Assembly: GCA_003248935.1 (NCBI GenBank)
Contig: QFQF01000002.1
Span: forward strand, 179,454 to 243,453
DNA from: Sphingobium sp.
Lineage (GTDB): Bacteria; Pseudomonadota; Alphaproteobacteria; Sphingomonadales; Sphingomonadaceae
DNA length: 64,000 bases
Direction: 5' to 3'
The notes under the pieces: model-generated
The model's input: the letters and a program-made list of their open reading frames with translations, nothing else
The model's database searches: none
Told to the model about the DNA's origin: nothing
Shown here: piece after piece, positions 16,700 through 25,481 of the stretch
Numbering within the stretch: the first letter of the stretch is position 1
How the letters are laid out: every line of letters starts with the position of its first letter
Made by a program: the position numbers and the translations under genes

Positions 16700-17949
16700 A
16701 TATGCTTTTCTGCCTGGCTGTCGTCGCGAAAGGTGAACTGGAAGATGATGGCGATGGCGGCGGCTGCGATCGCAGGATACCACCACATCTGATGCCAGTC
16801 GCCGATGGTGGGCGTGGCAGGCAGCTGTGCGTAGAGCCAGCCGCCGATCTGCGATCCCAGCAACATGCCGACGCCGTAGGTGAAGAGGGTCAGCATGCCC
16901 TGTGCCTGCGCATTGACGCCGTGCGGGGTCGCGATCTTGCTGGTGTAGATCGCGCCGGCAACGAAGAAGAAGTCATAGCACACGCCGTGCAGGGCAACGC
17001 CGAGATAGACCGCCCAGATCGATGCGCCGCCGTCGCCGATCGCGAACAGGGCATAGCGCATGGCCCATGCCAGCATCCCGAGCAGGAGCAGGGGCTTCAC
17101 ACCGAATTTCCGGTAAAGCCAGGGCATGGAGAACATGAAGGCCAGTTCCGACATCTGCCCGATGGCGAGGGTGCCGCTGACGTTGGTGATGCCGGCCGCG
17201 CCGATATAGGGCGAGGCATAGGCGTAGTACATGGCGAGCGGCACGGAGATCAGCGTCGCGCAGGCGATGAAGACGAGGAACGAGCGTTGCCGCAGCAGGC
17301 CGAAGGCGTCGGCGCAGAGCACCTGCCGTACCAGCCCGTCGCCGCCCGGCGCGTCAGCAGCGACGTCGGGCAATGAAAAGCTGTAGAGGCCCAGCAGCAC
17401 GGAGGCGACTGCCGCGACCGTGAAGATGTGGGGGCTCGCAGACAGGCCTGCCCAGCCCACGATCAGGCCGGCCATGATCCAGCCCAGCGTACCGAACGCG
17501 CGAACGAAGGGGAAGCTGTCCACCCGTTCACCGAAGCTCTTGAGCGCGATGGTGTTCGCGAGGCCGACGGTCGGCATGTAGAGGATCATGTAGCCGAGCA
17601 GTAGCCAGACGAAGGTGCCGCCGCTGGCGGAGGAAATCAGCGACGGCAGGCAGAACAGGATGGCGCCACCCACAAGATGCAGGATCGCCATCAGCATGCG
17701 CGGGCGCAGGTAACGGGTCGCAAGCATGCCGAGCAGGAGCGAACCGACGATCGAGGCGATAGGCCCCACCGAAAAGGCATTGGCGATCAGGTTGCCGAGG
17801 CCGACCGTCTGCATGACCAGGCCGAGAGTCACGTTCCAGGCGCCCCATACGAAGAGCTGAAGGAACATGAGTATGCTCAGGCGTCCGACAAGGGCCGGGC
17901 TGTTGCCCGAATCCTGTTTGGCGGGCGCAATCATTTCAGCACTGACCAT
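16696..17949 (-). CDS. MFS sugar/nucleoside:H+ symporter-like carrier
   Basis: The 417-residue protein has about 12 hydrophobic segments and the pattern of the nucleoside:H+ symporter branch of the major facilitator superfamily: FLQLFVWGAWNVTLG at helix 1, RYLRPRMLMAI in the loop, and PFVRAFGTLGWIMAGL in mid-protein. It probably imports the sugar or keto-sugar made in the periplasm by the GMC/DUF1080 enzymes (inference). A GAGGA site precedes the ATG. The stop overlaps the isomerase start. A LacI-type half-conserved operator lies about 70 bp upstream (18016-18029). Confidence 0.87.
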   Translation of the reverse strand: MVSAEMIAPAKQDSGNSPALVGRLSILMFLQLFVWGAWNVTLGLVMQTVGLGNLIANAFSVGPIASIVGSLLLGMLATRYLRPRMLMAILHLVGGAILFCLPSLISSASGGTFVWLLLGYMILYMPTVGLANTIALKSFGERVDSFPFVRAFGTLGWIMAGLIVGWAGLSASPHIFTVAAVASVLLGLYSFSLPDVAADAPGGDGLVRQVLCADAFGLLRQRSFLVFIACATLISVPLAMYYAYASPYIGAAGITNVSGTLAIGQMSELAFMFSMPWLYRKFGVKPLLLLGMLAWAMRYALFAIGDGGASIWAVYLGVALHGVCYDFFFVAGAIYTSKIATPHGVNAQAQGMLTLFTYGVGMLLGSQIGGWLYAQLPATPTIGDWHQMWWYPAIAAAAIAIIFQFTFRDDSQAEKHI

Positions 17950-18015
17950 CGGTCCATCCTCAAAGCATTTGTTTTCTTGCCTTCATACGGCCGGGGTAAT
18001 GGCTGGCTGCGAAAA

Positions 18016-18029
18016 TGTAAAGGATTTCA
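18016..18029. promoter_or_regulatory. Candidate LacI-type operator for the MFS operon
   Basis: TGTAAAGGATTTCA matches the GalR/LacI-type pattern TGWAANCGNTNWCA at every fixed position except the first base of the central CG. It is 67 bp upstream of the MFS start codon. Taken alone it is weak; it gains weight from the four better copies nearby. Confidence 0.45.
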
Positions 18030-18199
18030 TTCGAGGTTCCCGAGGTGAGCTCGTGCTGGTCGCGATCGCAAATGACCGCGCGGAGGGCGTGGGCCGTCAT
18101 GTCCTTGCGTTGGGGTCGGACCGGAAACTGTACGCATGTCGTCATCGTTCAGCGCGCCGAAATGATTGGCTTGACATGAGCTTGGGCGTGACGGCACGA

Positions 18200-18213
18200 T
18201 GAAAACGGTTTCA
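18200..18213. promoter_or_regulatory. LacI-type operator for the GMC dehydrogenase operon
   Basis: TGAAAACGGTTTCA is a full match to TGWAANCGNTNWCA, the half-turn palindrome with a central CG used by GalR/LacI regulators. It lies 73 bp upstream of the small-subunit start. The nearest LacI-family gene is at 20581-21606, and the same motif precedes both neighbouring TonB receptors. Confidence 0.75.
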
Positions 18214-18285
18214 TATCTGTTCGCAAGGGCTGCCGGCAAGGCCCGAACAGCTATGCAATGACGACGCATGAGCGAGGGACGAGCA

Positions 18286-18888
18286 ATGCCTGTCGAATCC
18301 AGCCCCGATGCGGGGCCGTATCTGCTGGAACTGGCGATTGATCGCCGTAGTGCGCTGCGTGGCGCTGGCGGGATGCTGGGCGCATTGCTGCTGTCCAGCG
18401 CGCTGGCGGGACCGCTCGCGGCGGATGTGGGCTATGCGCCTTTCTTCCAGCGGCTTGGCGAGATCATGATTCCGACGACCAGTACCCCTGGGGCCGGAAC
18501 CACGGAGGTGTTCGCCTTTGTCTCGCGCGCAGTCGAAAAGGGCATATTGGGCGCGCCAGCCGACCTCATGGCACGGCTCAAGGCGGATGTGGACGCGCGC
18601 GCGGGTGGCGACTTCCTTGCCCGGCCGAAGGCTGCGCAGCAGGCGCTGATCGCGGCGCTCGATACGGAAAGCTATCGCCCCGGCGCGCCGGGCGATAGCC
18701 CGTGGGTCACGGCCAAGACGCTGATGCTGGTGGGCTATTACACATCGGAGGCGGGCGGGTCGCAGGAGCTCGACTACGAACTCGTGCCTGGCCGGTACGA
18801 TGCCGACATTCCGATCAAGCCCGGCCATCAGGCCCTGTCCAATGACTGGTCGGGTCTTTCGATCCGCAAGGGAGCAATGAAGATATGA
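18286..18888 (+). CDS. Tat-exported small subunit of a GMC dehydrogenase (gluconate 2-dehydrogenase subunit 3 family)
   Basis: The 200-residue protein has a twin-arginine signal, DRRSALRGAGG followed by a hydrophobic stretch ending near ALAGPLAADV. The subunit-3 family block follows (APFFQRLGEIMIPTT, then GDSPWVTAKTLMLVGYYTSE). In glucoside 3-dehydrogenases and related enzymes this subunit carries the Tat signal and takes the folded FAD subunit with it to the periplasm. I choose ATG 18286 because GAGGGA lies seven bases upstream; an in-frame ATG at 18268 is possible. The stop overlaps the large-subunit start (ATGA). Confidence 0.88.
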   Translation: MPVESSPDAGPYLLELAIDRRSALRGAGGMLGALLLSSALAGPLAADVGYAPFFQRLGEIMIPTTSTPGAGTTEVFAFVSRAVEKGILGAPADLMARLKADVDARAGGDFLARPKAAQQALIAALDTESYRPGAPGDSPWVTAKTLMLVGYYTSEAGGSQELDYELVPGRYDADIPIKPGHQALSNDWSGLSIRKGAMKI

Positions 18889-20567
18889 GTGCTGAGTTCG
18901 ACGCGATCGTCGTGGGCTCCGGCATCACGGGAGGCTGGGCGGCCAAGGAACTGACCGAGCGGGGGCTGTCCGTCCTGCTGGTCGAGCGTGGTCCGATGAT
19001 CGAGCATCAGCAGGATTACACGACCGAGATGACGGCGCCCTGGGAGCTTGATTATCGCGGATATGGCGACCCCGAAATGTTCGAACGCGATTATGCCGTT
19101 CAGAGCAAGGGCATGTACTTCAACGAGTGGACATACCGGCATTTCGCGAATGATCGGGAGAACCCGTACCAGACGACCGAGAAAGATCCGTTCCAGTGGC
19201 GCCGCGGCTACCAACTCGGTGGGAAGTCGTTGCTGTGGGGGCGTCAATGCTACCGCTGGAGCGATCTGGATTTCGGTGCGAATGCGGCGGACGGGCATGG
19301 TTGCGACTGGCCGATCCGCTATCAGGATGTCAGTCCGTGGTACGATCATGTCGAGGATTTCATCGGCGTTTCGGGTTCGACAGAAGGGCTGGCGCAGCTT
19401 CCGGACGGGCATTTCCAGCGCCCGATGGAGTTGAACGCGGTCGAGCACGCGCTGAAGGCGAAGATCGAGGCAGCGTATCCAGAGCGGAAAATGATCATCG
19501 GCCGCAGCGCCAACATGACCGAGCAGAACGGTGATCGCTCGCCATGCCAGTATCGTAACATCTGCGCGCGGGGATGTTCGTTCGGCGCCTATTTCAGTAC
19601 GCAGAGCTCTACCCTCCCGGCGGCACGCGCGACCAACCGGTTGACGCTGATCACCGACAGCCTCGTGGAATCGCTGGACTATGATCCGGCGACGAAGCGG
19701 GTCTCTGGCATCCGGGTACTCGACACCAAGACGCGGGCGCGCAAGACCTATACGGGGAAGGTCGTGTTCCTCTGTGCCGGTACGATCAACAGCGTCAGCG
19801 TGCTGCTCCGCTCGGCCAGTGCGGCGCAGCCCAATGGCCTCGCCAACGGCAGTGGTACGCTGGGGCGCTATTTCATGGATCACGCGCTCACGATGTCCGT
19901 GGTGGCGGAGATACCGGGGTTCCTTGACCACGGATATTTCGGCAACCGGCCCAACGGCATCGTCGTGCCGCGCTTCTACAATCTCGACAATGGCGAGCGG
20001 GATTTGCTGCGCGGCTATTCCTATCAGGGCGGCGCCTATCGTCGTGGCTGGGCGCGGGGCGCCAGCACGGCCGGTGTCGGCAAGGACTTCAAGGCGGCAC
20101 TGCACGGACCGGGCGAATGGAACATGCTGCTCGGAGCGTTCGCGGAGTGCCTTCCGCGGGAGGATAACCGGATCACGCTCGACGCCAGCAAGGTTGACCC
20201 GTTCGGCATCGCGCAGACCCGGATCGACTTTGCCTATGGCGAGAATGACCGGCGGCTGCTGGCGAAGGCGAGCCGCGAGGCGAAGGACATGGTCGCCCTG
20301 CTTGGCGGCAAGGTGCTGTCCTATTCGGAGGAGCCGGGCCTGGGCGGTACGGCGGTGCACGAGATGGGTGGCGCGCGCATGGGCAAGGATCCGGCCACTT
20401 CCGTTCTCAATGCGCACAACCAGTCGCATGAGATCGCCAATCTGTTCGTGACGGACGGCGCCGCCATGGCCTCTTCCGCGTGCCAGAATCCGTCGCTTAC
20501 CTATATGGCGCTGACCGCTCGTGCTGCGGCCTATGCGGCGGAAAAGGTGAAGGCCAACGCCCTCTAA
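18885..20567 (+). CDS. GMC-family FAD dehydrogenase, catalytic subunit (glucoside 3-dehydrogenase-like)
   Basis: The 560-residue protein has the FAD motif IVVGSGITGGWAAKELTERG at residues 8-27. The GMC C-terminal active-site pair is visible as the histidine in HEMGGARMG and the asparagine in CQNPSLTYMAL. It has no signal peptide of its own, fitting export with the Tat-tagged small subunit encoded by the overlapping upstream gene. Relatives oxidise C2 of gluconate or C3 of glycosides and pass electrons to a cytochrome c. The nearby DUF1080 gene and cytochrome c (28918) favour C3 oxidation (inference). The gene is convergent with the LacI gene, 13 bp away. Confidence 0.9.
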   Translation: MSAEFDAIVVGSGITGGWAAKELTERGLSVLLVERGPMIEHQQDYTTEMTAPWELDYRGYGDPEMFERDYAVQSKGMYFNEWTYRHFANDRENPYQTTEKDPFQWRRGYQLGGKSLLWGRQCYRWSDLDFGANAADGHGCDWPIRYQDVSPWYDHVEDFIGVSGSTEGLAQLPDGHFQRPMELNAVEHALKAKIEAAYPERKMIIGRSANMTEQNGDRSPCQYRNICARGCSFGAYFSTQSSTLPAARATNRLTLITDSLVESLDYDPATKRVSGIRVLDTKTRARKTYTGKVVFLCAGTINSVSVLLRSASAAQPNGLANGSGTLGRYFMDHALTMSVVAEIPGFLDHGYFGNRPNGIVVPRFYNLDNGERDLLRGYSYQGGAYRRGWARGASTAGVGKDFKAALHGPGEWNMLLGAFAECLPREDNRITLDASKVDPFGIAQTRIDFAYGENDRRLLAKASREAKDMVALLGGKVLSYSEEPGLGGTAVHEMGGARMGKDPATSVLNAHNQSHEIANLFVTDGAAMASSACQNPSLTYMALTARAAAYAAEKVKANAL

Positions 20568-20580
20568 ATCGTGCGGGGCG

Positions 20581-21606
20581 TCAATGGGAGGGGGAGCCGG
20601 CTTCCCCGACCGTTGACGCCCTGACCACCAGTTGATGTGGAACGACGACGCGTTCCCCCGCGGCAATATGTGCCGTCAGGACGCCGATCATCAGCTTCAT
20701 CGCGGTTTCGCCAATCTCCACGGTCGGTTGCATGATGGTGGTCAGCGAAGGCACGGCATATTGGGCGAAACGAAGGTTGTCGAAGCCGACGACGGCGATC
20801 TCGTCCGGGATCGCCACGTCCGCATCCCACAGCGCCTTCTGGACGCCGATGGCCATTTCGTCGTTCGCGCAGAATACGGCCGTAGGCCGTTTGTCCAGGG
20901 TCAGCAGGTGCGTCATGGCGTCGTAGCCGGACTTGATCGAAAAGTCCCCTTCCACCACCAGCTTGCGGTCGAAACGGATCGAGGCAGCCTTCAACGCATC
21001 GCGATAGCCCAGAAGGCGATCCACGGTCAGGTTGTTGCGGGCAGGGCCGGTGATCGTGGCAATCCGGCGATGCCCCTGCTCCAGCAGATGTTCGATCGCC
21101 AGTCGTGAGGCTGCGACATTGTCGATTTCCACGGTGGGGCTTTTCAGGCCGTCGAAGCGTTCGCAGGCGAGTACCAGCGGGATCGATGAATCCCTGCCTT
21201 CGGCAAGGCTGTCCCGCACGACCGAGGGCAGGAGGGAACCCAGCAGGATAAGCCCATCGGCGCCGCGGCTCGCGATCATCGCGGTGTAGCGGTCAAGCCG
21301 GTCCTGATTGTCCTGGGTCTCGCCCAGCAGGATCCGGTATCCGTTGTCATGGGCGATGTTCTCGATGCCCTGGACAACGCCCGAATAGAACGGGTTGTGG
21401 ATGTTCGGCACGACGACGATGATGGTGTCGCTGCGCTGCCGGCGCAGGCTGCTCGCGACGACATTCGGGCTGTAGTCGAGAGCGGCGATGGCGCTCTTCA
21501 CTTTCTCGATCGTCGCTGGCCTGACGATATTGGGTTTGGCCAAGGCACGGGACACGGTAGCCACCGAAACGCCCGCAAGCCGTGCTATATCCCTGATGTT
21601 TGCCAC
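20581..21606 (-). CDS. LacI-family transcriptional regulator
   Basis: The 341-residue protein begins with the classic LacI headpiece, ANIRDIARLAGVSVATVSRAL, then the hinge helix region SPNVVASSLRRQRS and a periplasmic-binding-like sugar domain (VVVPNIHNPFYSGVVQGIE). I choose GTG 21604-21606, which gives the usual start; another GTG is two codons upstream. The gene lies in the middle of the glycoside locus, and LacI-type operators precede five transcription units from 16 kb to 28.7 kb. It is therefore the likely repressor of the whole set, relieved by a sugar or keto-sugar (inference). Confidence 0.92.
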   Translation of the reverse strand: MANIRDIARLAGVSVATVSRALAKPNIVRPATIEKVKSAIAALDYSPNVVASSLRRQRSDTIIVVVPNIHNPFYSGVVQGIENIAHDNGYRILLGETQDNQDRLDRYTAMIASRGADGLILLGSLLPSVVRDSLAEGRDSSIPLVLACERFDGLKSPTVEIDNVAASRLAIEHLLEQGHRRIATITGPARNNLTVDRLLGYRDALKAASIRFDRKLVVEGDFSIKSGYDAMTHLLTLDKRPTAVFCANDEMAIGVQKALWDADVAIPDEIAVVGFDNLRFAQYAVPSLTTIMQPTVEIGETAMKLMIGVLTAHIAAGERVVVPHQLVVRASTVGEAGSPSH

Positions 21607-21854
21607 TGCCACCCACTTTCGATCCGGAATTCCAAACGCACTAGCAGGCTTCAATCCGCAACGCGACGGGCCAAATTTTTCCGGTGCGGGTTGAGAGCGG
21701 GTGAAAAATCGGTGTGGCGGGGCCGGTTGCGCTTGGTCAGAGAATAGCGCTTCCCTTTCGCGTCGAAATGAGCGATGTAAACGATGCCATTCCGTTACGT
21801 GTTCCAAGGCTCGGGTGGATGGCCAAGAATGGCAATAGATTTGCACGATTGTAT

Positions 21855-21868
21855 GTAATCGATAACAT
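21855..21868. promoter_or_regulatory. LacI-type operator upstream of the first TonB receptor
   Basis: TGTAATCGATAACA matches TGWAANCGNTNWCA in full and lies in an 18-bp palindrome (21852-21869) with one mismatched pair. It ends 14 bp before the receptor's ATG and touches the GGGAG ribosome site, so a bound repressor would block both transcription and translation start. Confidence 0.75.
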
Positions 21869-21882
21869 ATCGGGAGATTTTT

Positions 21883-24036
21883 ATGAAAGGGACGTCCCCT
21901 AATTCAGCGTCGATGAACCGGCTGCGGCTTCTGGCCGGTGCGGCGATGGTTGCAGCAGCCTTTGCCCCAGCGATCGCGTTTGCCCAGGACGCCGAAGCGG
22001 GCTTGGGCGAGATCGTTGTCACCGCGGAAAAGCGCGAAACCACGGTCCAGAAAACCCCCATCGCCATGTCCGTTCTCGATGCGAGCGCGCTTCAGCGCAA
22101 CGGCGTCGCCAGCCTGCTCGATCTCTCGACCCTCGCGCCTGGCCTCAACTTCGCGCAGAACTCGGTCAACACGATCATTACCATTCGCGGCGTGTCGAGC
22201 CGTGATACAACGGAAATCGGTGATCCCGCCGTTTCGATCAGCACTGATGGCTTCTATTACCAGCGTCCGTTCGGTTTCAACGACACGATGTACGATCTGG
22301 AACGGATCGAGGTGCTGCGTGGCCCGCAGGGTACGCTGTACGGACGCAATGCCACCGGCGGCGCGATCAACGTCATCACCGCCAAGCCCACGAAAGAGTT
22401 TGGCGGCAACGCGTCGGTCGGCATCGGTGATTATAATCTGATGACGGCGGAAGCGGCTGTGAACATTCCGCTGTCCGACGCCATTCAGACCCGCGCCTCG
22501 TTCTTCCTGCGCAAGCGCGACGGCTATCGCACCAATAACTATGCCGGCAATGACGGCGATGATGCAGATACCGTGTCCGCGCGCCTGCAGGTGAAGCTCA
22601 CCCCGACCGAGCGGCTCTCGCTGCTGCTGTCGGGGCAGATTACCAGTATCGGCGGTATCGGCCCCGCATTCTATGGTGTCCTGTTCAACGGGCCGGTCAA
22701 CAATGCCGTGCGGCCGGATATCGACAGGAAGGGGTCCGTCATGGGCTCGCCCCGCCAGAGCCTGGATGGGACCAACAAATCGATCCAGTTGACACTCGAC
22801 TATGACCTGGATTTTGCCACCTTCACATATCTGGGTGGCTATCGAAACCAGAAATACCGGCAGGTCCGCGACCTGGACGGTGTCCTGAAATCCGACGCCT
22901 ATTTCCTGCCCAGCGAGGATGCGCGCGACTGGCAGCATGAGGTACGCCTGACCTCGAATGGGAACGGCCCGTTCAAGTGGCAGGCCGGTGCATTCTACTT
23001 CCACGAGAAGAACAGCACGGAGACCTATTTCTCGACCTTCCAGAGCACGGTATCGCCGGGACAGGCGCTGGCGCGTTTTGCGTTCATCTATCCGAGCGTC
23101 ATCGCGCGGTCGAAGGCGGTATTCGGCCAGGCCTCCTATGAGGTCATTCCGGGCCTGCAACTGGAGGCGGGGGTCCGCTATTCGGACGACTTCAAGAGCC
23201 GGCGCGGATATGCGAACACGACCGGCACCGCCTATACGGGCGTTGGCAACGTCCCGACCGATGTGCATGCCAGCAGCAGCAAGGTTACCACGCACTTTGC
23301 CGCCAACTATCAGGTCACGCCGTCGAACCTGCTCTACGTGAAACGCGACACCGGCTACAAGGCGGGCGGTTTCAGCGACGTGCAGAACATCGGCAACGTG
23401 CCCTATGGCCCGGAGAACATCACGTCCTATGAAATCGGTGCTAAGAACCGCTTCTTCGACAACCGGCTTCAACTGAACCTGTCGGCCTATACGTACAACT
23501 ACAAGGATCAGCAGATCAGCCAGTTCAACAACGGCTTTACCGCGATCTATAACGCAGGAAAGTCGCGTATCCGCGGTGTCGAGGTCGAGGTTGTGGCGAA
23601 ACCGGTGCCGGGCATGCAATTCGACGGATCGGTCGCGTACATGGACGCCAAGTTCAAGGATTTCCTTGTCAGCAATGTCCAGTATGCCGGCAATCGTCCG
23701 CCCAGTTCCCCCAAATGGCAGCTTGGCGGCGGCCTGCAATATGATCTGGATACCGGCATGGGCCGGATCACGCCGCGTGTCCAGACGCACTATGAAACGG
23801 AGTCCTATCTGGCCTTCACCAACTATGGACGTGAGCGGCAGCAGGGCTTTTCCCGGACGGACATCATGCTCACCTACACGGCGCCCGATGAGCGGTGGAG
23901 CCTTCAGGGTTATATCCGGAACATCGAGAACGAGATCGTCATCACGTCCGCCGGCGCCAGTGGTCTGTTTGGCGCTTACACCTATCAACTTGCGCCGCCC
24001 CGTACCTACGGTGGCCGCCTGACGTTCAACTTCTGA
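21883..24036 (+). CDS. TonB-dependent receptor (glycoside locus, copy 1)
   Basis: This 717-residue outer-membrane receptor has a signal peptide (cleavage near AIAFAQDAEA), an early IVVTAEKRE plug segment, plug motifs IEVLRGPQGTLYGRNATGG at about residues 140-160, and a C-terminal beta-barrel ending in GGRLTFNF. It imports a substrate with TonB energy. The start has GGGAG six bases upstream. The last base of its TGA stop is the first base of the DUF1080 ATG, coupling the two. It is strongly similar to the receptor at 26580. A glycoside is the likely cargo from context. Confidence 0.93.
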   Translation: MKGTSPNSASMNRLRLLAGAAMVAAAFAPAIAFAQDAEAGLGEIVVTAEKRETTVQKTPIAMSVLDASALQRNGVASLLDLSTLAPGLNFAQNSVNTIITIRGVSSRDTTEIGDPAVSISTDGFYYQRPFGFNDTMYDLERIEVLRGPQGTLYGRNATGGAINVITAKPTKEFGGNASVGIGDYNLMTAEAAVNIPLSDAIQTRASFFLRKRDGYRTNNYAGNDGDDADTVSARLQVKLTPTERLSLLLSGQITSIGGIGPAFYGVLFNGPVNNAVRPDIDRKGSVMGSPRQSLDGTNKSIQLTLDYDLDFATFTYLGGYRNQKYRQVRDLDGVLKSDAYFLPSEDARDWQHEVRLTSNGNGPFKWQAGAFYFHEKNSTETYFSTFQSTVSPGQALARFAFIYPSVIARSKAVFGQASYEVIPGLQLEAGVRYSDDFKSRRGYANTTGTAYTGVGNVPTDVHASSSKVTTHFAANYQVTPSNLLYVKRDTGYKAGGFSDVQNIGNVPYGPENITSYEIGAKNRFFDNRLQLNLSAYTYNYKDQQISQFNNGFTAIYNAGKSRIRGVEVEVVAKPVPGMQFDGSVAYMDAKFKDFLVSNVQYAGNRPPSSPKWQLGGGLQYDLDTGMGRITPRVQTHYETESYLAFTNYGRERQQGFSRTDIMLTYTAPDERWSLQGYIRNIENEIVITSAGASGLFGAYTYQLAPPRTYGGRLTFNF

Positions 24037-24890
24037 TGGGGGGACGTCTTTCTTTCGCCGGTGTTGCGCGGGCGGGAAGCATGGGTATGGCCGGGGCGTT
24101 GATCGCCCTGGCCGCTCTGGCGGGCGTCGCCAGCCCGGTGCAGGCGCGTGAGCATGACGTGCAGGAGCAGGAATGGCGCCCGTTGTTCGACGGGCGCAGT
24201 CTCGACGGATGGGTGCCCAAGATCAATCACCATCCGCTCGGGGACAATGCGCACGACACGTTTCGCGCAGGCGAGGGCATCCTGCATGTCGCGTATGACC
24301 GGTATCCGGCCTTCTTCGACGAGTTCGCGCATCTCATCTACCGAAAGCCCTTTTCCAGCTATCGCCTGCGGCTCGACTACCGGTTCGTCGGTGTGGATAC
24401 GCCGGGTGGACCGCCATGGAGCAAGCGCAACAGCGGCGTCATGATCTATGGTCAGGCGCCGGAGCAGATTGGCATCGATCAGCCGTTCCCGGTGTCGATC
24501 GAGGTTCAGTTGCTCAATGGTGAGGGGGCGGAGCGGAAAACGACCGGCAATCTCTGCACGCCGGGGACCAATGTGCAGGTGAACGGCGCGCGCGTTCCGA
24601 CGCACTGTGTCGTCTCGGTTTCACGGCCCTATTCCGGCGAGGATTGGGTCCATCTGGAGATCGAGGTGCATGCCGGTGGCGCGACGGTGGTGGAAGTGGA
24701 CGGCGTGGAAGTGGCGCGGTTCGACAAGCCGGAACTTGACCCCACGGACCTCACGGCCATGCGCCTCTATCTTGCCGGTGGCGCGAAGGAGATCGGGCTG
24801 CGTTCGGGATATATCTCGCTCCAGGGCGAGGGGCATCCGATCGATTTCCGCCGCATAGAGATCAAGGAACTGCCCGACCCGCCCCGTTGA
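24036..24890 (+). CDS. DUF1080 (3-keto-disaccharide hydrolase domain) secreted protein
   Basis: The 284-residue protein has a signal peptide (hydrophobic residues about 16-32, cleavage near SPVQARE) and then a single DUF1080 jelly-roll. The domain opens with WRPLFDGRSLDGWVPK, the usual LFDGxSLDGW signature, and ends with ISLQGEGHPIDFRRIEIKEL. Members of this domain hydrolyse glycosides after C3 oxidation. Start ATG 24036 shares one base with the receptor stop (TGATG). Acting in the periplasm directly after the GMC dehydrogenase, it would release a 3-keto sugar and an aglycone (inference). Confidence 0.88.
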   Translation: MGGRLSFAGVARAGSMGMAGALIALAALAGVASPVQAREHDVQEQEWRPLFDGRSLDGWVPKINHHPLGDNAHDTFRAGEGILHVAYDRYPAFFDEFAHLIYRKPFSSYRLRLDYRFVGVDTPGGPPWSKRNSGVMIYGQAPEQIGIDQPFPVSIEVQLLNGEGAERKTTGNLCTPGTNVQVNGARVPTHCVVSVSRPYSGEDWVHLEIEVHAGGATVVEVDGVEVARFDKPELDPTDLTAMRLYLAGGAKEIGLRSGYISLQGEGHPIDFRRIEIKELPDPPR

Positions 24891-24899
24891 AGGGGCGGG
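24878..24899. terminator. Hairpin between convergent DUF1080 and Dabb genes
   Basis: CCCGCCCC (24878-24885) and GGGGCGGG (24892-24899) form an 8-bp stem with a six-base loop that contains the DUF1080 stop codon. The following bases are only moderately T-rich (CCTGTTCCTT). It probably serves as a terminator between the two convergent genes. Confidence 0.5.
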
Positions 24900-24908
24900 C
24901 CTGTTCCT

Positions 24909-25310
24909 TCAGTCGATCGCTTCGGAGTCATAGACGATGACCCGGTCCCAGACGGGCGACACCTTCTCGACAAAGGCCAGGTGAACAGGGTCAACCTGAT
25001 AGGCGTCCTGATCGGCCTTGTTGTCGAATACCAGCATCCAGGAGATCGAGTAGGATCGGTCGATCACTGGACGATCCGTGGCGGCGGGCTTGCCGATATG
25101 GTGCGCGCGGATCGTCTTGATCGATGCGAGCGTTTTCAGGCCAGTGACGAGTTTTTCACGGTCCTGAATATTATTGGGGTGCTTCAGCCAGAAATAGACA
25201 TGATGGATGAATTTACCCTTCATTTCCGTTGCCTGCGCCGGAGAGGTGCCCAGTGCCACCAGTGCGGCCATCACGGGTATCGCGCACATCCATCCCGTTT
25301 TTTGCATCAT
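24909..25310 (-). CDS. Secreted Dabb (stress-response A/B barrel) domain protein
   Basis: The 133-residue protein has a signal peptide (about residues 9-27, cleavage near PAQATE) and a Dabb ferredoxin-like domain starting KFIHHVYFWLKHP, with SYSISWMLVFDNKADQDAYQ in the middle. An AGGAG precedes the ATG pair. Dabb proteins form dimeric barrels, some with catalytic roles on small molecules. It is the only minus-strand gene between the two receptor genes and is divergent from the exported isomerase gene. Its function here is unknown; a periplasmic role on the keto-sugar or aglycone is possible. Confidence 0.8.
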   Translation of the reverse strand: MMQKTGWMCAIPVMAALVALGTSPAQATEMKGKFIHHVYFWLKHPNNIQDREKLVTGLKTLASIKTIRAHHIGKPAATDRPVIDRSYSISWMLVFDNKADQDAYQVDPVHLAFVEKVSPVWDRVIVYDSEAID

Positions 25311-25445
25311 GGTTCTCCTGTCTTTCCTGAGTTTTCTGCATGCTGGCTTTTATAGTCCGGTGTAGCGTCGTACCCCGACAACTCCACGGCCATATGGGAT
25401 ACGCCCCGGCCGCAACGTTGACAAAAGCGGTATCGATATAGACGA

Positions 25446-25459
25446 TGATACCGATTACA
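25446..25459. promoter_or_regulatory. LacI-type operator upstream of the exported isomerase
   Basis: TGATACCGATTACA fits the regulon pattern TGWAANCGNTNWCA with a single departure at position 4. It is 22 bp before the isomerase start and within the gap shared with the divergent Dabb gene. Confidence 0.6.
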
Positions 25460-25481
25460 TTTTTGACATAAAGAGATGGCG

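Larger units (their letters stand above)
17950..18285. other. Divergent intergenic region with two LacI-type sites
   Basis: This 336-bp gap separates the MFS operon (minus) from the GMC operon (plus). I see no credible gene in it. It holds two matches to the regulon's operator pattern: TGTAAAGGATTTCA at 18016-18029, with GG in place of the central CG, and TGAAAACGGTTTCA at 18200-18213. They lie 67 and 73 bp upstream of the two divergent start codons. Both promoters must be inside this gap; I could not place -35/-10 boxes with confidence. Confidence 0.6.

Noticed and set aside
18200..18213. CcpA cre site
   Set aside because: The motif fits the cre consensus, but the DNA is Gram-negative in type and a local LacI-family gene explains it; cre and LacI-type sites share the same pattern.
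18828..20666. 612-codon open frame on the minus strand opposite the GMC dehydrogenase
   Set aside because: It mirrors a strongly recognised FAD protein on the plus strand and shows no family motif; long antisense frames are a by-product of high GC at third positions.
21904..23988. 694-codon open frame opposite the first TonB receptor (with a similar one at 27420-28676 opposite the second)
   Set aside because: The composition is Arg/His/Asp-rich with no domain, and the plus strand encodes a clear receptor with plug and barrel motifs.
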